Shown: in pieces, positions 23,123 through 35,674 of the stretch
Layout of the letters: every line of letters begins with the position of its first letter
How positions within the stretch are numbered: position 1 is the stretch's first letter
Assembly (NCBI GenBank): GCA_011317545.1
Contig: WUJK01000005.1
Span: 1,736,001 to 1,800,000 of the forward strand
Origin: Coniella vitis
Taxonomy: Eukaryota; Ascomycota; Sordariomycetes; Diaporthales; Schizoparmaceae
Direction: 5' to 3'
DNA: 64,000 bases
Notes under the pieces: generated by a model
Databases searched by the model: none
Seen by the model: only the letters and a program-made list of their open reading frames with translations
Told to the model about the DNA's origin: nothing
Position numbers and translations under genes: made by a program

Positions 23123-24404
23123 CTTGGCTGTTGACTCGCGATGTCGAGAATCTGGGAGTCGATGGGAGAAAGAATTGGTGCTGGAGGTTGAAAGGCGGAA
23201 ATCCAAAAAGTCGAAAGCGGGCTAAACGAAAAGTTCACGAGGTGGAATTTCCTCGGTGGGTCCTGTGGGATTGGCTGGCTGGGGCTGCCAGCCGGTGACG
23301 GGCCGTCAGACTGGCAGGGTCTCTGTCGGGCTTCATTAACCACGCTCATAAGGCTACAACAGCCAACGAAAGGAACAGCAAACAAAGCGCTTACTTCTGG
23401 CAGTGGCCATTTTTAGGCCGCTATAAGATACTTTCTTCTCAGGGAGTCGAAAGGTTTAAAAGCCGTTTTCTACAAGTCTACCAGCATTGACTTCCTGGTT
23501 GCAAGCTCTGGGCTCAGCTTTTGCACTGCCTATTGACGAACCCAGGCAGACTTGCAGTGCCGTGCGCCGCTTAGACAACGCTTTTCACAACCGTTTGAAG
23601 GGCTTCTTGAGTAGCCTCAAGCTAGGAAAGGGCTGAAGGATGATGGTGTCTTATGACGAGGGCATTGCGTTTGATATTGCGTTCCGTTCAGAAGTGACAA
23701 GAGAGATGCCTCCGATTCCTGTTTTCGGCTGTACTATGTAGACTGGGTAGACTGCGGTCACCGACTACAGGGATGTACTATGTATTTCATTGTGCTTTCC
23801 CGACCATCGCATGTGAGCCAATGGAACCGTATTCCCATGGTCTCCATACAGGCTGTTTACAATGGCAAGGCAATGGTGTAAGAATTATTTGTATTGCTTT
23901 AACTAGTGTCAATACGATGTAGGCAGACGGCCCTGCCTTCTATGACTTAGAATGACCATCATAGCCATGTATTCAACCCGAAATGGGCGCGATGCAAGGG
24001 CTGCAGAGTAGCCAGCCCGTGTCCAGAATCTACTCGGTTTTGCCAAGTCCCGACTGGTGCCGTGCTCAATGAGAGCATTGCAATCTCCGTATATGGTCCT
24101 CGGTCTATATGCCTTTTCTTTTTGTCCAGCCTCTAAGGTCTCCCTTTTTTTTTTTTTAATAGCATCTATCCATTGTTTACAGGCCGGTGATGAAAATCAC
24201 ATTCTGTGCTGGTAGGAAGGCCATGTTGGAGGGTATTGCCAGGGAACCAGTAGTAGTACAAAGCACAGCTGGTTCCTCGCCTTGCCAATTATGGTGGGGT
24301 ATCTTTCTGTCGTTGTCACGTATCCTGGAGAAAGGTAGCTTATGGTGATGCTGCTGCTGCTGCTCCTGCTGCTGCTGTTTCTGCTACTGCCGGCTGCTGC
24401 TAGC
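23123..24404. other. intergenic region, RPL18 promoter and carrier 3' UTR
   Basis: About 1.3 kb. The RPL18 promoter and 5' UTR lie next to 23122. Two copies of a TGTACTATGTA motif occur at 23731 and 23774. A GCT-rich microsatellite (about 24348-24402) abuts the stop codon of the carrier gene. An ATG at about 23410 (minus) followed by a donor-like GTAAGC was considered as an alternative first exon, but nothing supports it. Confidence 0.5.
24348..24402. repeat. GCT-rich trinucleotide repeat just after the carrier stop codon
   Basis: An imperfect (GCT)n tract with CCT, TTT and ACT interruptions lies in the 3' UTR of the minus-strand carrier gene. Confidence 0.85.
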
Positions 24405-25638
24405 TCACAGCACCACTTCCTTGGGACCAACGCTGATGAGGAAATCACGGGTCATCTCAAAACTGAGCCAGCTGGATGCCATGCTAGGAGCCACCTTCAA
24501 TAGGTTAGGCACAATGCCCTTGTAGAGACCCTTGACACCCTCCTGAGCGACAATTCGAGTCATTGCGTCCCCTATCGATTTGTACTTGTAGCCCATGCCG
24601 CTCATGGTGTTGATCTGGAATCGTCGACGCAGCACGTCGCTGTAACAGGGTATTAGTAGAAGACAATCCAGATGCGCATATACACATATAATCCACTATC
24701 CGATCCTCAACAATGCGGGTCACTCACAAAGGATAGGTGCAAGTCTGCGCAACTGCACCAGAGATGGCACCAGCCAGCAATTTGCGCACGGCGCTGGGGT
24801 TCTTGTCGCCCTCTGGGGTGAAAGTCTTGCGCACATGCTCATACACCATGAAGTTCAATCCCACGTACGGAGCAACGCCAGCAACCGTGGGAACAATGCC
24901 GCGGTACAGCGCGAGGAGACCACCCTCCGTCTTGTACATGCCAACCATAGTGGCCCACATTCCCGGCATCTTTTCGCCCCTGGGACGCGTGCCGAGATCG
25001 GCGAAACTGGCAGTCTGGATCGAGAGGCGAGTGCGCACAATGTCAAGAGGGTACGTGAAGACGACGGAGGTGATTCCGGCAATACCACCACAGGTCAGGC
25101 GCATCAACGGGCCGAGCTCGGCGCCGGGGTGCGACTCGAACAGGTGGCGCTTGTAAAAGTTGTAGCTGCCAAACTGGACGGCAGAGTATGGCACAATTCG
25201 AATGCAATTGGTGCCGTTGCCGCGCATGAAGCCGCGCCAGCCCTCTTCCTGCCACATCTTCTTGAGCGCCTTGCCCACAGACAGCTTGTACTCTTCACGG
25301 CCCACAGACTGGATCTGGAACAGGATTTTGAGGCGCTCAAGAGGAGACACGACGGTTCGGGAGACGGCGCCGGCGACACCGCCTCCGCAAAAGGCGGCGA
25401 CAACGGGTTGGGATATAAAGAGGCGGAATGAATCGATGGCAGGGAGAGGAGGAGGTTGCGCAGGAGCAACAGGTATGTCGCTGGGTGCCTTGATGGCCGG
25501 GTTAGTTTGCTAGATAGCGCAGTGTTGGCAATTGTACTACCTCAAGACATATTGGGACAATGACTACACTACGACGGGCAAGGAACGCGTGCTGATTTGC
25601 AAGGGAAGCGTGTAGGGATTTTGGCTTACAGTGGCCAT
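24405..25638 (-). CDS. mitochondrial carrier family protein (YPR011C/SLC25A42-like)
   Basis: Three exons: 25630..25638, 24728..25509 and 24405..24639, giving 341 residues. The first coding exon is 9 nt (Met-Ala-Thr) before donor GTAAGC. The protein has the tripartite mitochondrial-carrier fold of the inner membrane, with the three signature PX(D/E)XX(R/K) motifs: SPLERLKILFQ, YPLDIVRTRL and YPFDVLRRRFQ (the last one created by the second splice). Each is followed by a GxxxLYRG-type segment (GWRGFMRGNGTN, GLLALYRGIVPT, GVKGLYKGIVPN). RGNGTN-x-IRIVPYSAVQF is typical of the nucleotide/CoA-type subgroup that includes human SLC25A42 and yeast Ypr011c (reported to carry adenosine phosphosulfate). 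The substrate is therefore probably an adenine nucleotide derivative, but exact specificity cannot be read from the sequence. Confidence 0.92.
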
Positions 25639-27623
25639 GTTGGCTGCTCTCCTTGAGTCAGAGACTCGCTGGATGGGAACCAGTTGGGAAGACAGGTGTT
25701 CGTGCTGCAGAACAGATGGTGGGAATGAATGCTGTCGCTAGAAGTGTCGGGTGCAGGCAGGAAGGGTCACACACGACACTAGATATTGCTGGAATATCGG
25801 TGGCGGCGTTGCTTCGAAATGGCGCAATGGTGTTGTGAGCTGAACGCGACTCGAGACTAAGCTGTTATTGTCCGCTCTGGAGGGGTGATCGGATGGTTGG
25901 TTGAGATATTAGAGAATGGGTAGCGAGGGTGGTGTTCTCGACAGACGACAATGATCTAGGAGTGAGACTGCGAAGGGTTGTTAGACATCGTCAGGTTCGT
26001 CTGGAGGAGAGCAGGCGTCGTTGAGGTTGCCGATGTTCATAGGGACCGCGTTGCTGCTGACATTGGGATCTGTGGGGCGCGGCAGGATCTTGGGGTTAGC
26101 CTGGGGAAACTGGGGACAGTGCACGCTCTAACGCAGAAAGAATGGGGACAAGCTGTATTGAAAGGGGTGAGTGGCAGTTTTGCTCGGAGCTCAATCTCTC
26201 ACCTGGTTGGTGTTTTTATGCTTGGAGGGGGTGTCTGGCTTGAAAAAAGTCTCTCAGTTTGGGCTTGGCTCCGGCTCGAGGCTTTTTCTCCAGGTGCAGA
26301 GAATAGAATCGGGAAAGGAAAGGCCTGACGTCAAGGCGCCCCGGCCCTTTGCGGACTGCGGGAGGATATTGGTAGCTCCAGGGGACTCGCTACCCCTGTC
26401 CGGCCGGCAATTTGCAGGGCCAGGGGATGGGGGGCGGTGGCTTCTTGGCCAGAGGTTGGAGTAGTGGTTCTGTGATACCCTGTCAAGAGCACACACTGCA
26501 GAGCGCTGACCTGAATGGTTGGAAAGACGAAATACAGCAGTGAGAAAAGGGAGACTGAAAACAGACTCATGCCTGGGCGAGTTGTACTGTGTTCAAAAGT
26601 TTGCAAATAGCCACCCCTCACAGCCACTCAACCTGCTCCAAAAAGCAAGACAGCTCCAGCCTTGAAAGGGCCAGGACCCAATCCGTAGCCTCGGCTCCTG
26701 CATCCTATACAAGTCCGCCAACTACACTGCTTTAGTGCATCTGTAGCCGAAACCCCCTGTCGCATTCGGAGGTTTAAGGGTTATCCGTTCACTTGAACAT
26801 TCAGCTCGCCTTGACAGATAGCAGCCAATGCTGTCCTTGCTGATGTTGTTGTAAGATACAGCTCCAAGCCGCAGACTGCAGCTTTCTATATCCAAGCATT
26901 TGTATTCAAGCTCCCTTGAAAGTATATTGCTATCTACACCCCCAGATATTGGCCAAGATGCTATCATGAATGAATGACAGTGACGATCTCCCGCCATTTG
27001 GGATCCATCTTAGCCGCAGCATCATCCATTCGCATCATCTGTCAAAATGAGATCTGCAGATGAGAAAGATCATCCCTCAGCATCGGCTGAGGCACCAGTA
27101 CATACACAAGATTTCCTGAGATGCAAGAGCCTTGACCATGGCAGATACTACAGTGTCTGTACTATGGTATATAGCAGAGGAGCGTCTTCCAGATGTCTCT
27201 TTCAAACTAAGGGATATCCAAATCGGGTCAGACGTAATCAGCGTCTTCATCATGCTTCTGATTGGTTGAACTATAGCGGAACCACCAAAAAATGGGCTTT
27301 TTGGACCCCCGATTAGCCGTGGACAGGGCAAACCCGTACAAGTCAACATATCGTGAGATTCAGGCAAGATTCGGAACCATAATTGATACATATATATCAA
27401 TATTTTCCAATGCCAATGCCATAACGTTACTATTACTTGAGGATATTCATACAACAGTTTAGAAACGTTTGGTGTGGCTATTCTGACGCAAAAAGAACCT
27501 GCAACGAGAAATCATTGACGAGATCCGTCGGTGTTGTTGCTTGCCAACTTTTCGATCGCTATACGCAGCATCCCCAGCCAATCGTCGGGCAAAAAGCAAT
27601 AACAGGAGAGGGAAAAAGCAAAA
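25639..27623. other. intergenic region between divergent carrier and BMT6 genes
   Basis: About 2 kb containing both promoters. Scattered open frames (for example 25978..26328 +) have no family signature. I see no further gene. Confidence 0.45.
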
Positions 27624-28919
27624 ATGGTCAAAAGGCCCCCGTCCAACAAAGCAGGATCGAAATCTAGGCCGCCCAAGCAACAACCAGCAAGAAAGACGGC
27701 CAGTTCACCAGCAAGCCAGCCCTCACACCACACATCCGCTCAACAGCAGCAACAACAACAACAACAACATCTGCGCTCAGCAGACAAGGCCCACCAGCAA
27801 AAGCTCCTCGAAATATTCCAGTCCACCTTCAACGCGGTGCTCACGTCGGAATCCTTCCACACTGTACTCCAGGAAGTCAAGACTGCCCTCTTCAACCGCG
27901 ACTTCGAGGCGGCGTTTGGACGTGAGGATTACCTCGAGGCGTACGCTGCGCGATGGAGTCCCACAAGGGCGCTGTGCTATGCCTCTGTGCTGGATGGCAT
28001 CAAGCCGTACTTGGATGACATGACGGCAAGCTCGGAGAGGGCGCTCAAAGGAGGCGAGAGTGGTGAAGACGAAACGCCATCAGAAAGCCACAATGAGGTC
28101 GAAGACAGCGATGGCCACGAGCCACTTGCACCATCAACGTCATCTCTCAAAGTCCTGGCAATAGGAGGCGCTGCCGCCGAACTCGTCGCTTTCGGATCCT
28201 ATCTCGGCCAGATGTCTCCATCCTCAATGTCACCACTACCACAGAAGAAGACCGGTGCCATCACCCTTCTCGATATTGCCCCCTGGGCTACCGTCGTCGA
28301 CAAGCTTCGCACCAGCCTGACCACCCCACCGACGCTGTCCAAGTACGCTAGCGCGGCAGCACAAGCAGCCAACGCGCCGCTCGTTGCGCCGGATCACTTG
28401 CAGAGTGCCACGTTCAAGCAGCATGATGCGCTTGCCCTGGGGAAGGAGGAGCTGGCTTCGATCATCATGTCGTGCACATCCCCATTAGCATCAGCATCAG
28501 CACCCTCGCAGCAAGAGGAGGAAGAGAAACCAGGACCAATCCTAGTAACCCTCCTCTTCACCCTCAACGAGCTCTTCACCGCCGGCGGCATTGGCAAGAC
28601 CACTACCTTCCTCTTGAACCTGACTGCCGTACTCCCAACGGGATCCTTGCTCCTTGTCGTTGACAGTCCAGGGAGCTACTCGGAGACGACACTCGGCCAA
28701 GAGGCAAAACGGTACCCGATGCAGTGGCTGCTCGATAGAGTTCTCTTGCTCAAGGATGCTGGGGAAAATGGCGAAAGCCAGATGTGGAACAAGATTGAGA
28801 CGCGAGAGTCGGTGTGGTTTCGGCTGTCGACTGAGTTGCGGTATTCTATTCCATTGGAGGATATGCGTTACCAGATGCATTTGTATCGGAGGGGTGCGGG
28901 AGGGGTGGATGCAGGGTAG
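27624..28919 (+). CDS. BMT6: 25S rRNA (uridine-N3) methyltransferase, Bmt6 family
   Basis: A single exon of 431 residues. Yeast Bmt6 makes m3U2843 in 25S rRNA with SAM. A basic, Gln-rich N-terminus (KSRPPKQQPARK, then a Q9 run) is probably nucleolar-targeting and disordered. The conserved domain starts at about residue 60: LLEIFQSTFNAVLTSESF, then the family hallmark ALFNRDFEAAFGREDYLEAY and AARWSPTRALCYASVL. The SAM-binding loop follows in the form VLAIGGAAAELVAFGSYL. Later family segments are LLDIAPWATVVDKL and VTLLFTLNELFTAGGIGKTT (this GxxGKT is not a P-loop in this family), and LLLVVDSPGSYSE. The end (IPLEDMRYQMHLYRR) is typical. No intron is needed and no frame disruption is seen. Confidence 0.92.
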   Translation: MVKRPPSNKAGSKSRPPKQQPARKTASSPASQPSHHTSAQQQQQQQQQHLRSADKAHQQKLLEIFQSTFNAVLTSESFHTVLQEVKTALFNRDFEAAFGREDYLEAYAARWSPTRALCYASVLDGIKPYLDDMTASSERALKGGESGEDETPSESHNEVEDSDGHEPLAPSTSSLKVLAIGGAAAELVAFGSYLGQMSPSSMSPLPQKKTGAITLLDIAPWATVVDKLRTSLTTPPTLSKYASAAAQAANAPLVAPDHLQSATFKQHDALALGKEELASIIMSCTSPLASASAPSQQEEEEKPGPILVTLLFTLNELFTAGGIGKTTTFLLNLTAVLPTGSLLLVVDSPGSYSETTLGQEAKRYPMQWLLDRVLLLKDAGENGESQMWNKIETRESVWFRLSTELRYSIPLEDMRYQMHLYRRGAGGVDAG

Positions 28920-29235
28920 TCGATGAGGTTTTCTGGATAAGCAAGAACTGGAAAATTGCATGTTGTGGAGCCCATAGTAAGTATATTAGCCATGTATCAA
29001 TACTGAACGAGAGAGTCTGCAGCTTGGCGAAGAGATACGCAAGCTTTCGCGGTTCTCGTCGTGATCGAATTCATTAAATTATACTCGTGTATTATACTCG
29101 TGTGTTCTACATATGGATCGACGCGTCCCATCTAATATCAATGTCCAGGCTAACGAGATAATCTTGCCATAGGGTGTGAAAGCAATTTGAGCGCTTCCGC
29201 CATCTCCTACCCTCAGACGACTCATCACAAGTCTA
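28920..29235. other. convergent spacer between BMT6 and the SAC phosphatase gene
   Basis: About 315 bp of 3' UTR. A direct repeat, TATACTCGTGT, occurs twice at about 29079-29104. Nothing else is seen. Confidence 0.5.
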
Positions 29236-32200
29236 CTACGCCCATACCAGCCTCTTGAGGTTATATCCCAGAGTCTCAAAGATGCCAACATTCCTCTTCG
29301 CTTCTGCCAAACTGATAATCTCTTGCTCCTCAATCATGCTTTCTCTCTTTGTCTCAGCTGTGCCAGATACGGGTTGGTTCAAGAAGGCCAGTCTCTCGAT
29401 CTCGCGACACACCGACGTCACAAGCTCAATCTCGCTGAGGCGAGCCGTGTTTTTGCTTCCTTCGGCTATGGATGAATTGGCATAGGGTGCTTTAAGCGCT
29501 AGCTGCTTAGTCTCGGGTGCGACTGGGGCTTTGCGGTTGAGCAACCCGGTGATGCGCGTCTGCACATTGTTGGAAGAAGCCGCGTTATCGGAAGCAGCAG
29601 GTGCATCAGCTCCTTCCTCGGCTGGTGGCTGCTCTGTACTGCCTTTGACGCTGGAGAGGGATCGCGTGTTGACGCGGCGAATGTCGCTCGATCCAGGCGT
29701 ATACGTGACCACAATCCCAACATTCTTAGATTCGTCTGTCTGTGTGGGCGACATGGTGGAGGTGATATAGGTGCCGTATTTGATGTGCGTAACATGGCTC
29801 AGGTCGATACGATCAAAAGACGAGACCTTGTCCAGGTTCCAGTCAAAGCGGCAAAGATACATGGCAGTGTCAGTGAGAAGAAATACAATCTCTTGCAACG
29901 GTGCAGCGGTAAGGCTGTTGATGACTGCAGGGCTCAACAAGGTCCAGCCGCCAATGAATTCTTCGCTTTCATCCGACACGACTCGCTTTTGGCAGAGTTC
30001 AATGGCCTGCTCACGCATCTTTGAGATGGATACGGCCGGGTCCTTGGTCATCATGTTGGCTTCAAACTCTTCAAAGACCAATGATGTCATATTGCCGAGC
30101 AGGAAATCAATGGTGGCTTGCAGAAAGAAGTCATTCACCATGCTGTTCACATTCGTTGGGTCAGATATAAGTCACCTTCCTTCAGACTAGGTTGCAAGAG
30201 AGACTTACCCATTGTAGAATCTCGTCAAACCAAGACCAGCGTCCGTCAGCGCACCTCTATAGTCGCGCTTCTTTGTTCTCGTATAGTCTCCCTTCATAGC
30301 AGCGGTTGACGCATATTGTTTTGAGATGGCATCGCCATTGTCTGCCCATAGAGTATTGAACCATGAGGTTACCTGATCACGCTGTGCCGCCATGTCGAAT
30401 CCTTGGACCTTAAGCTGTGAATCCAAAACATACTTGGCAAAAGAACTTTGGCAAACATTTGTCCTGTCCAGGCAGTCCATACAGTTGGTGCGGATTACCC
30501 CCTTCTGCTGAGTCTGGATTTTGCCACCTTGCTCTATGGTGCTGCCAAAAGTATCAATCTGCTCTCTGAGTGTATCAATAAGTTTCTGCACATTCTCAAA
30601 CTTCATCCCACGGCACGCGTCGTGGAAGTCGAACCATTCAAATGGTATTTTCTTGTCTTCCGTTGTCGTCTCATTGTACTTCTCGATACCTGTTTGGTAC
30701 TTTTCGCCTATAGGCGCTTCGACGCCGTGCTTCTCGACCAAATTCGCTATTTGTAACGACCCATACTGTTGTTGCAGTCTATCAAAATGCATTTTCAAGG
30801 CATGGAAATTGGCTTCGTCTGAGTGTTTGAATATTGGCGTCGGCTTCAGCGAGTACGGACTTTGCGTGAAGAATACTGGTATGCTGCCTCTGATTTGGAG
30901 GAAGGAATACACCTTGGACTCGGCGTCGGGAGCCCGTTGGGAGAGGATCTGTTCGGTTTCGACCGAATTGGCACAGAAACCTGCAAATTAATCAGTGCCA
31001 TGTCCCGAGGTGACGCTTATGACCGCAAAGCACTAACCTTCATCGTCAATACCTCGTCTCAAGTACCTCAAGCCGGCTCTCTTGATAGACCGCCGTGAAA
31101 TGATGGTTAGATCAAACTCCCTCTCGGACGATCTCAATGGCCTAGCCACGGGCTCGTTCGGGGGCGAGGATGGAATGGATTCTGTATTGGCAGGCTTCGC
31201 GGCAAAGTCCTTCATCTCGACCGAGTCCTGGAAGTCGTCTACCTGTGATGGGTCACTATCAACCATAAAGTTCCTTTGCCCTACAAATCCCTTGATAAGC
31301 GGCAGCGCAAGAGCATCCATGCCGGCATCGATAAAAGGCTGGATCACATTGTGGTTCCAGAAGTACATTGGATCAACCTTTTGGTGCAAGGCAGAGCTGT
31401 TCGACTGAGCGCCATCACGCGGTTGCCTCGCCACGCTGCGCGTCAGGTCGTAGTCATAGGAGAAAAAGTAGCTTTGAGAGGAACCGAATAGGATCTGCGT
31501 CGTTCTTAGAAGTTTTGGCAAGAGCGTGGGCGGTGCTAGTCCTTGTTCTTTGGCTTCTTTAACCGGCACACCCGCCGCATCGGGGGCAGTTTTGTCCTCA
31601 TTATTTGCAGCTGGAGCTTCTGGGTTTGCTTTCGCCTCAGTGCCAGAGATGGCGCTGGACTTTTCCTTATCTAGGGCGTTTACGGCTTCATCAGAGCCGC
31701 TAAGACCCATATTGCGCTTCGACTCCTGCTGCCATCCGCTCTTACTGAACCAGCGCTGGGCAAAGCGGCCGTAGCTCCCACGTCGGGACATGACATCCTG
31801 AACGACCGTGCCACTGGTCCCACTCTTGCTAGCAGGACTTTTCCCATCGCCTGCTGTTTGGGTGGGCTCCTCTTCATCATCGGTGGGTACTTCGTCACTC
31901 TTGATGGATGCGGCGTCGATATCGGTATCGGTGTCTGTTTCCGCGTCGGTACCTTCGCTAGTAGTCTGCCCTTGTGTCTTCTTGAGTAGCTGGGTAGATG
32001 TCTTGGCGACAGAGGCGGCGGCATCATTGTACGACGAGCAGGGCGTGAGGGCGACTTCCGTGATGACGTAGACGGGAAAACCACGAATGGATGCGACTTG
32101 TTGGCGGCGGGTGATGGACACAAGATAGCTAAAGCGGGATACGGTAATCAGGCCTGTAGGAGTACGATGAGTTTGTGGATCTCCTCAGCGCTTTGTTGTA

Positions 32201-32431
32201 GTAAATACACCACGCATGCTAGCACATACCAACAATACCAAAGGCTTCGAAGGACGAATCAGGCTTGGAGGTGTCGGGCAGCGCATCTCGAGCCGCAGAG
32301 GAGATGGTGGCATCGCCATATCGTATCTTGACTGGTGGGGAGGGCCTCTGTTCTTTTCTGGTAGCTAATGGCTGGATAAAGAGGCCATCCACCGCCGCGG
32401 CAATGATGACCTTGCGCGCGAGCGAGGGCAT
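29236..32431 (-). CDS. SAC-domain phosphoinositide phosphatase with hSac2-type C-terminal domain
   Basis: Four exons: 32230..32431, 31038..32153, 30209..30980 and 29236..30142, giving 998 residues. SAC enzymes remove phosphates from phosphoinositides on membranes. The catalytic P-loop CX5R(T) is intact: RTNCMDCLDRTN in exon 3. Other SAC motifs are GLRYLRRGIDDEG (split by intron 2), REFDLTIISRRS, SFLQIRGSIPVFFTQ and FEWFDFHDACRGMKF. Upstream, a 150-residue acidic low-complexity insert (about residues 115-260: DAETDTDTDIDAASIKSDE) separates the N-terminal SAC half from the rest. After the catalytic part, VVSDESEEFIGGWTLLSPAV begins an hSac2 homology domain, placing it nearest to the INPP5F/Sac2 branch (a PI4P phosphatase in animals). 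No transmembrane anchor like that of Sac1 is seen. The start MPSLARKVIIAAAVDGLFIQ agrees with family N-termini. Confidence 0.92.
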
Positions 32432-33228
32432 CCTTAGATTTGTTGTCGCTCTATCCACTCGCCCGTGGGGAAGCAAGCGGCCAGGACTGGCATACCACAA
32501 TACAGAGCAGATCTATGAGCAACCGAGAACAAGGAGAGAAGGGCAAAAGGGGATGATCATGGTGTTTATGCAGTATCGGGTAGGATCAGGTCACAATCGA
32601 GGTTCTAGTGCTATGTATGCACCACACGACGGGGTTCGAGCTTGTCTCAGTTGCTCAGATGACGATGGTTGAGTGCGGTCCGAGGTGGGGCAGGGCCACC
32701 GACCTTTGGGGCAGATGACGTACAGGGCTGGCAACGAGCTAGCCCGTTCTCTGCTTAGCGGCTTTGGGAATGCCTGAAACCACTGGAAGGTGGTTGCAGC
32801 AAACTGCCACAAAACATCATCATCTTCCCCGCCAATTGCTGCAAACTCGTACGTGCAGTAATGCTTCATTGGCTGTTCATTGTCCAATATTGGTGCGATT
32901 CAACATTACACTCATCAGTGATCTTCCACAACACTTCACATACCTTCTGGGGCTCGTCTGCATCATCTGTCAGCGAGTTGGCCTATCGACCAGCCCGGGA
33001 CACGTTTGGGCCTGGTGTTTGGGCTGCGATAGCGGCGACAAGCCTTGACGGCCGGTCAGTCGGCTTATGCGCGTTCTTCAACTAGCGCCTCTCCCTTGTT
33101 CATTTGCACCAAAAACTGATCAGAGGCTCTTGATATATCTCCTCCTCGCATTCCTGACTCGACCCCATGCATCTACCGCCACATTTGTGGCATGCTGACG
33201 GCAAATCATCAACTGTTGATCCCAGCTT
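32432..33228. other. intergenic region upstream of the SAC gene
   Basis: About 800 bp: SAC promoter and 3' UTR of the formaldehyde dehydrogenase gene. No additional gene is visible. Confidence 0.5.
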
Positions 33229-34940
33229 TCACAGAAGAGACTTGATCGAAAGGTCTATGGACCATGTTAGCAAGCCTGTAAATCTATACTCCACAGGACA
33301 GGATGCGGTGCTCGACTTACTCCTCATATCGACAACAGCACGAATACAGTCGCCTCCATGCATAGCCTTGAATGCGTTATTGATCTCCGTCAATGTCTTG
33401 CGGTGCGTAATAAATTCATCCACCTTGAGCCGTCCCTCAAGGTAGTCCGTCACCAACTCAGGTAATTGAGACCGGCCTTTGACTCCGCCAAAAGCACAGC
33501 CGCGCCAAACGCGTCCAGTCACCAGTTGGAAGGCTGAAAACAGTGCATCGTCAGTCAACTGGCGCAGTCATCTAATGGAAAATCCAGCAAAAAGAAGGCA
33601 GTTCAAAACTCACGTCGGGTGGTAATCTCTTGACCGGCTGCAGCGACGCCAATCACAATGCTCTGGCCCCAGCCCTTGTGGCAAGCCTCTAGAGCGGACC
33701 TCATCACGCCCACGTTTCCAGTGCAATCAAACGTGTAGTCGCATCCACCGTCCGTCATCTCGATAAGCTTGTCCTGAATCGTCGTACCCTCGGGCAACGC
33801 TAGGGGGTTGACAAAATGCGTCGCGCCAAACTTTGTCGCCCACGCTTCACGATCCGGGTTGATATCGACAACAATAATCTTTCCGGCCTTGTTGGCCACT
33901 GCGCCCTGCACCACGCTCAAGCCCACACATCCAGCCCCAAAGACGGCTATATTGGAACCTTCCTCGATATCGGCCGTAATGCGCGCTGCGCCGTATCCAG
34001 TCGTGATACCGCAGCCCAACAAACATGTCCTGTCCATGGGCGCATCCTGCTGCACAGCGACGACAGAAATATCTGCCACGACGGTATATTGCGAAAAGGT
34101 GGAGCAGCCCATAAAGTGTAGGAGGTCCTTGCCTCTGCATCTGAAGCGCGAAGTCCCGTCAGGCATCACGCCTTTGCCCTGGGTATCTCTGATTTTGCCG
34201 CAGAGGTTCGTCTTGCCTGACTTGCAAAACTTGCACTCCTTGCACTCCGGGGTGCTATGATTTGTATAGATTGTAAGCACCGAAGACAAAGTCTTTGTCG
34301 GACGACCAAACCGCTAGTCTAGCAGGAAAATGATACTCGTCTGATATTAAGTGTGTGGCTTGAAGGAGGTGAGGGCCAAAACTTACTATAGCGCAATGAC
34401 ATGGTCACCAGGCTTGACATTCGTCACTCCCTCGCCTACAGACTCAACAAGACCAGCACCTTCGTGTCCTAGAATAACAGGAAAGGCACCTTCCGGGTCC
34501 TTGCCAGAAAGCGTGTATGCATCTGAACAGGTTGTTGGCTGAAGATTAGCCGAGAGTTGTGCTTGCAATACTCCAACCTCGATGCAATTCAAAGCGCTCG
34601 GTTCGGAATTGTAGCCTAGAGCCAAGGGGGAGGGGAGGGGAAAACGCACCTGTGTGGCACACGCCCGTGTAGTAGATCTGAATGCGCACCTCATGTGCTC
34701 TGGGTGGTGAAACCTCGATATCCTCCAGCGTGAGCTCTTTGCCGGCTTCCCAGGCCACGGCCGCCTTGCAGCTGATCGTCTGGTTGAATTGAGAGCCAAA
34801 ATGTCAGCATTCATATAGAGGATTCAAATCGTCCGCGTCGTCAAAACCTCTGCTTCAATCCCCACCCCCCGGCACGTATTGACATGCGCCCATTTTGTAG
34901 AGAAACTGGCTCTCACCTTCCCAGCCTTTGACGACGACAT
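33229..34940 (-). CDS. SFA1: S-(hydroxymethyl)glutathione dehydrogenase / class III alcohol dehydrogenase
   Basis: Six exons: 34917..34940, 34650..34779, 34387..34522, 33614..34254, 33321..33533 and 33229..33254, giving 389 residues. The enzyme oxidises S-hydroxymethylglutathione with NAD (formaldehyde detoxification) and can reduce S-nitrosoglutathione. Catalytic zinc ligands are visible: C in TGVCHTDAY, H in LGHEGAG and C in GCGITTGYGA. The structural zinc cluster is CKECKFCKSGKTNLC. The NAD Rossmann motif is VFGAGCVGLSVVQGA followed by VVDINPDRE. Class III-typical text includes FRCRGKDLLHFMGCSTFSQY and TRPFQLVTGRVWRGCAFGG. The last exon encodes only about 7 residues (LSIKSLL) and was placed after a CTAAC branch site and CCATAG; other C-terminal splice choices are possible but would not affect the domain. 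It is tandem with the SAC gene. Confidence 0.94.
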
Positions 34941-35674
34941 TTTACCTTGTGGTGTCAGTTTGATAAGAGATAAAATTCCTGTGCGGGCTGATTTGGCCCT
35001 GCGCCGCTTGTTTGTTCAAGCTCAAACGCTATCGGGGATAAAACTAAATGATGAGATAGAGAGAACAGAATGCATAGACAAAAACGCAAAAGGAACTCCC
35101 CAACTTGCCCTTCTTTATAACCATTTCGGCAAAAAAAAAAAATAATAATAAGATGAATGCATGAGCCCTTTTCTCCTCATCTCTTTCTCTCTCTACTCTT
35201 GCGTCTTTGGTCGTCATTATCTCATACATGCATAGTGTAGACTGCCTTGACTGCCAGTCCGGCAAAATATCGCCCAATGACTCTTTTGGAATGCATAGTT
35301 GGAGAACCCAAGTCTGCTAGACGTTACTTCGGCGATATCACGGCATCTTGGGAACGAGCCACCTGCTTCTCCAACCCAAGAATATGTTTTTCCTGGGCCT
35401 TCCGTTACTGTTCTCTTCAAATGTATTCTGAGAAAGACGTATAAGATTTCAATTACCGATTAATCAAGCAATTCAGTCTCCATTTACTGCTCATTATGCT
35501 GCTATGCGTCCGACCCTCTCGTCGGCTTCTTGGCAAAGCACCATATGCCAAAAATCACTAACCGCAATCATCGTAAGAAGAGGAATCAACAATTGAGCAT
35601 TGCACGGCTCGTCACAAGTTCCTGAAGTTGGCGGATGGCTCAGTCCCCAACACGAATATATGCAGGTCTCTGTT
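34941..35674. other. intergenic region, formaldehyde dehydrogenase promoter
   Basis: About 730 bp. It contains A11 at about 35131 and a TC-rich stretch near 35180-35200. The 3' part overlaps the alternative terminal exon of the hypothetical gene described next. Confidence 0.4.

Noticed and set aside
23386..23412. ATG with a following GTAAGC upstream of RPL18 on the minus strand, as an alternative first exon
   Set aside because: The conserved eL18 N-terminus is fully rebuilt from the 4-nt exon at 23119..23122. An upstream coding start would add residues absent from the family.
28580..28620. GxxGKT-like sequence in BMT6 as an ATP-binding P-loop
   Set aside because: The segment (GGIGKTT) belongs to the conserved Bmt6 methyltransferase domain and lacks the hydrophobic strand and Walker B context of NTPases.
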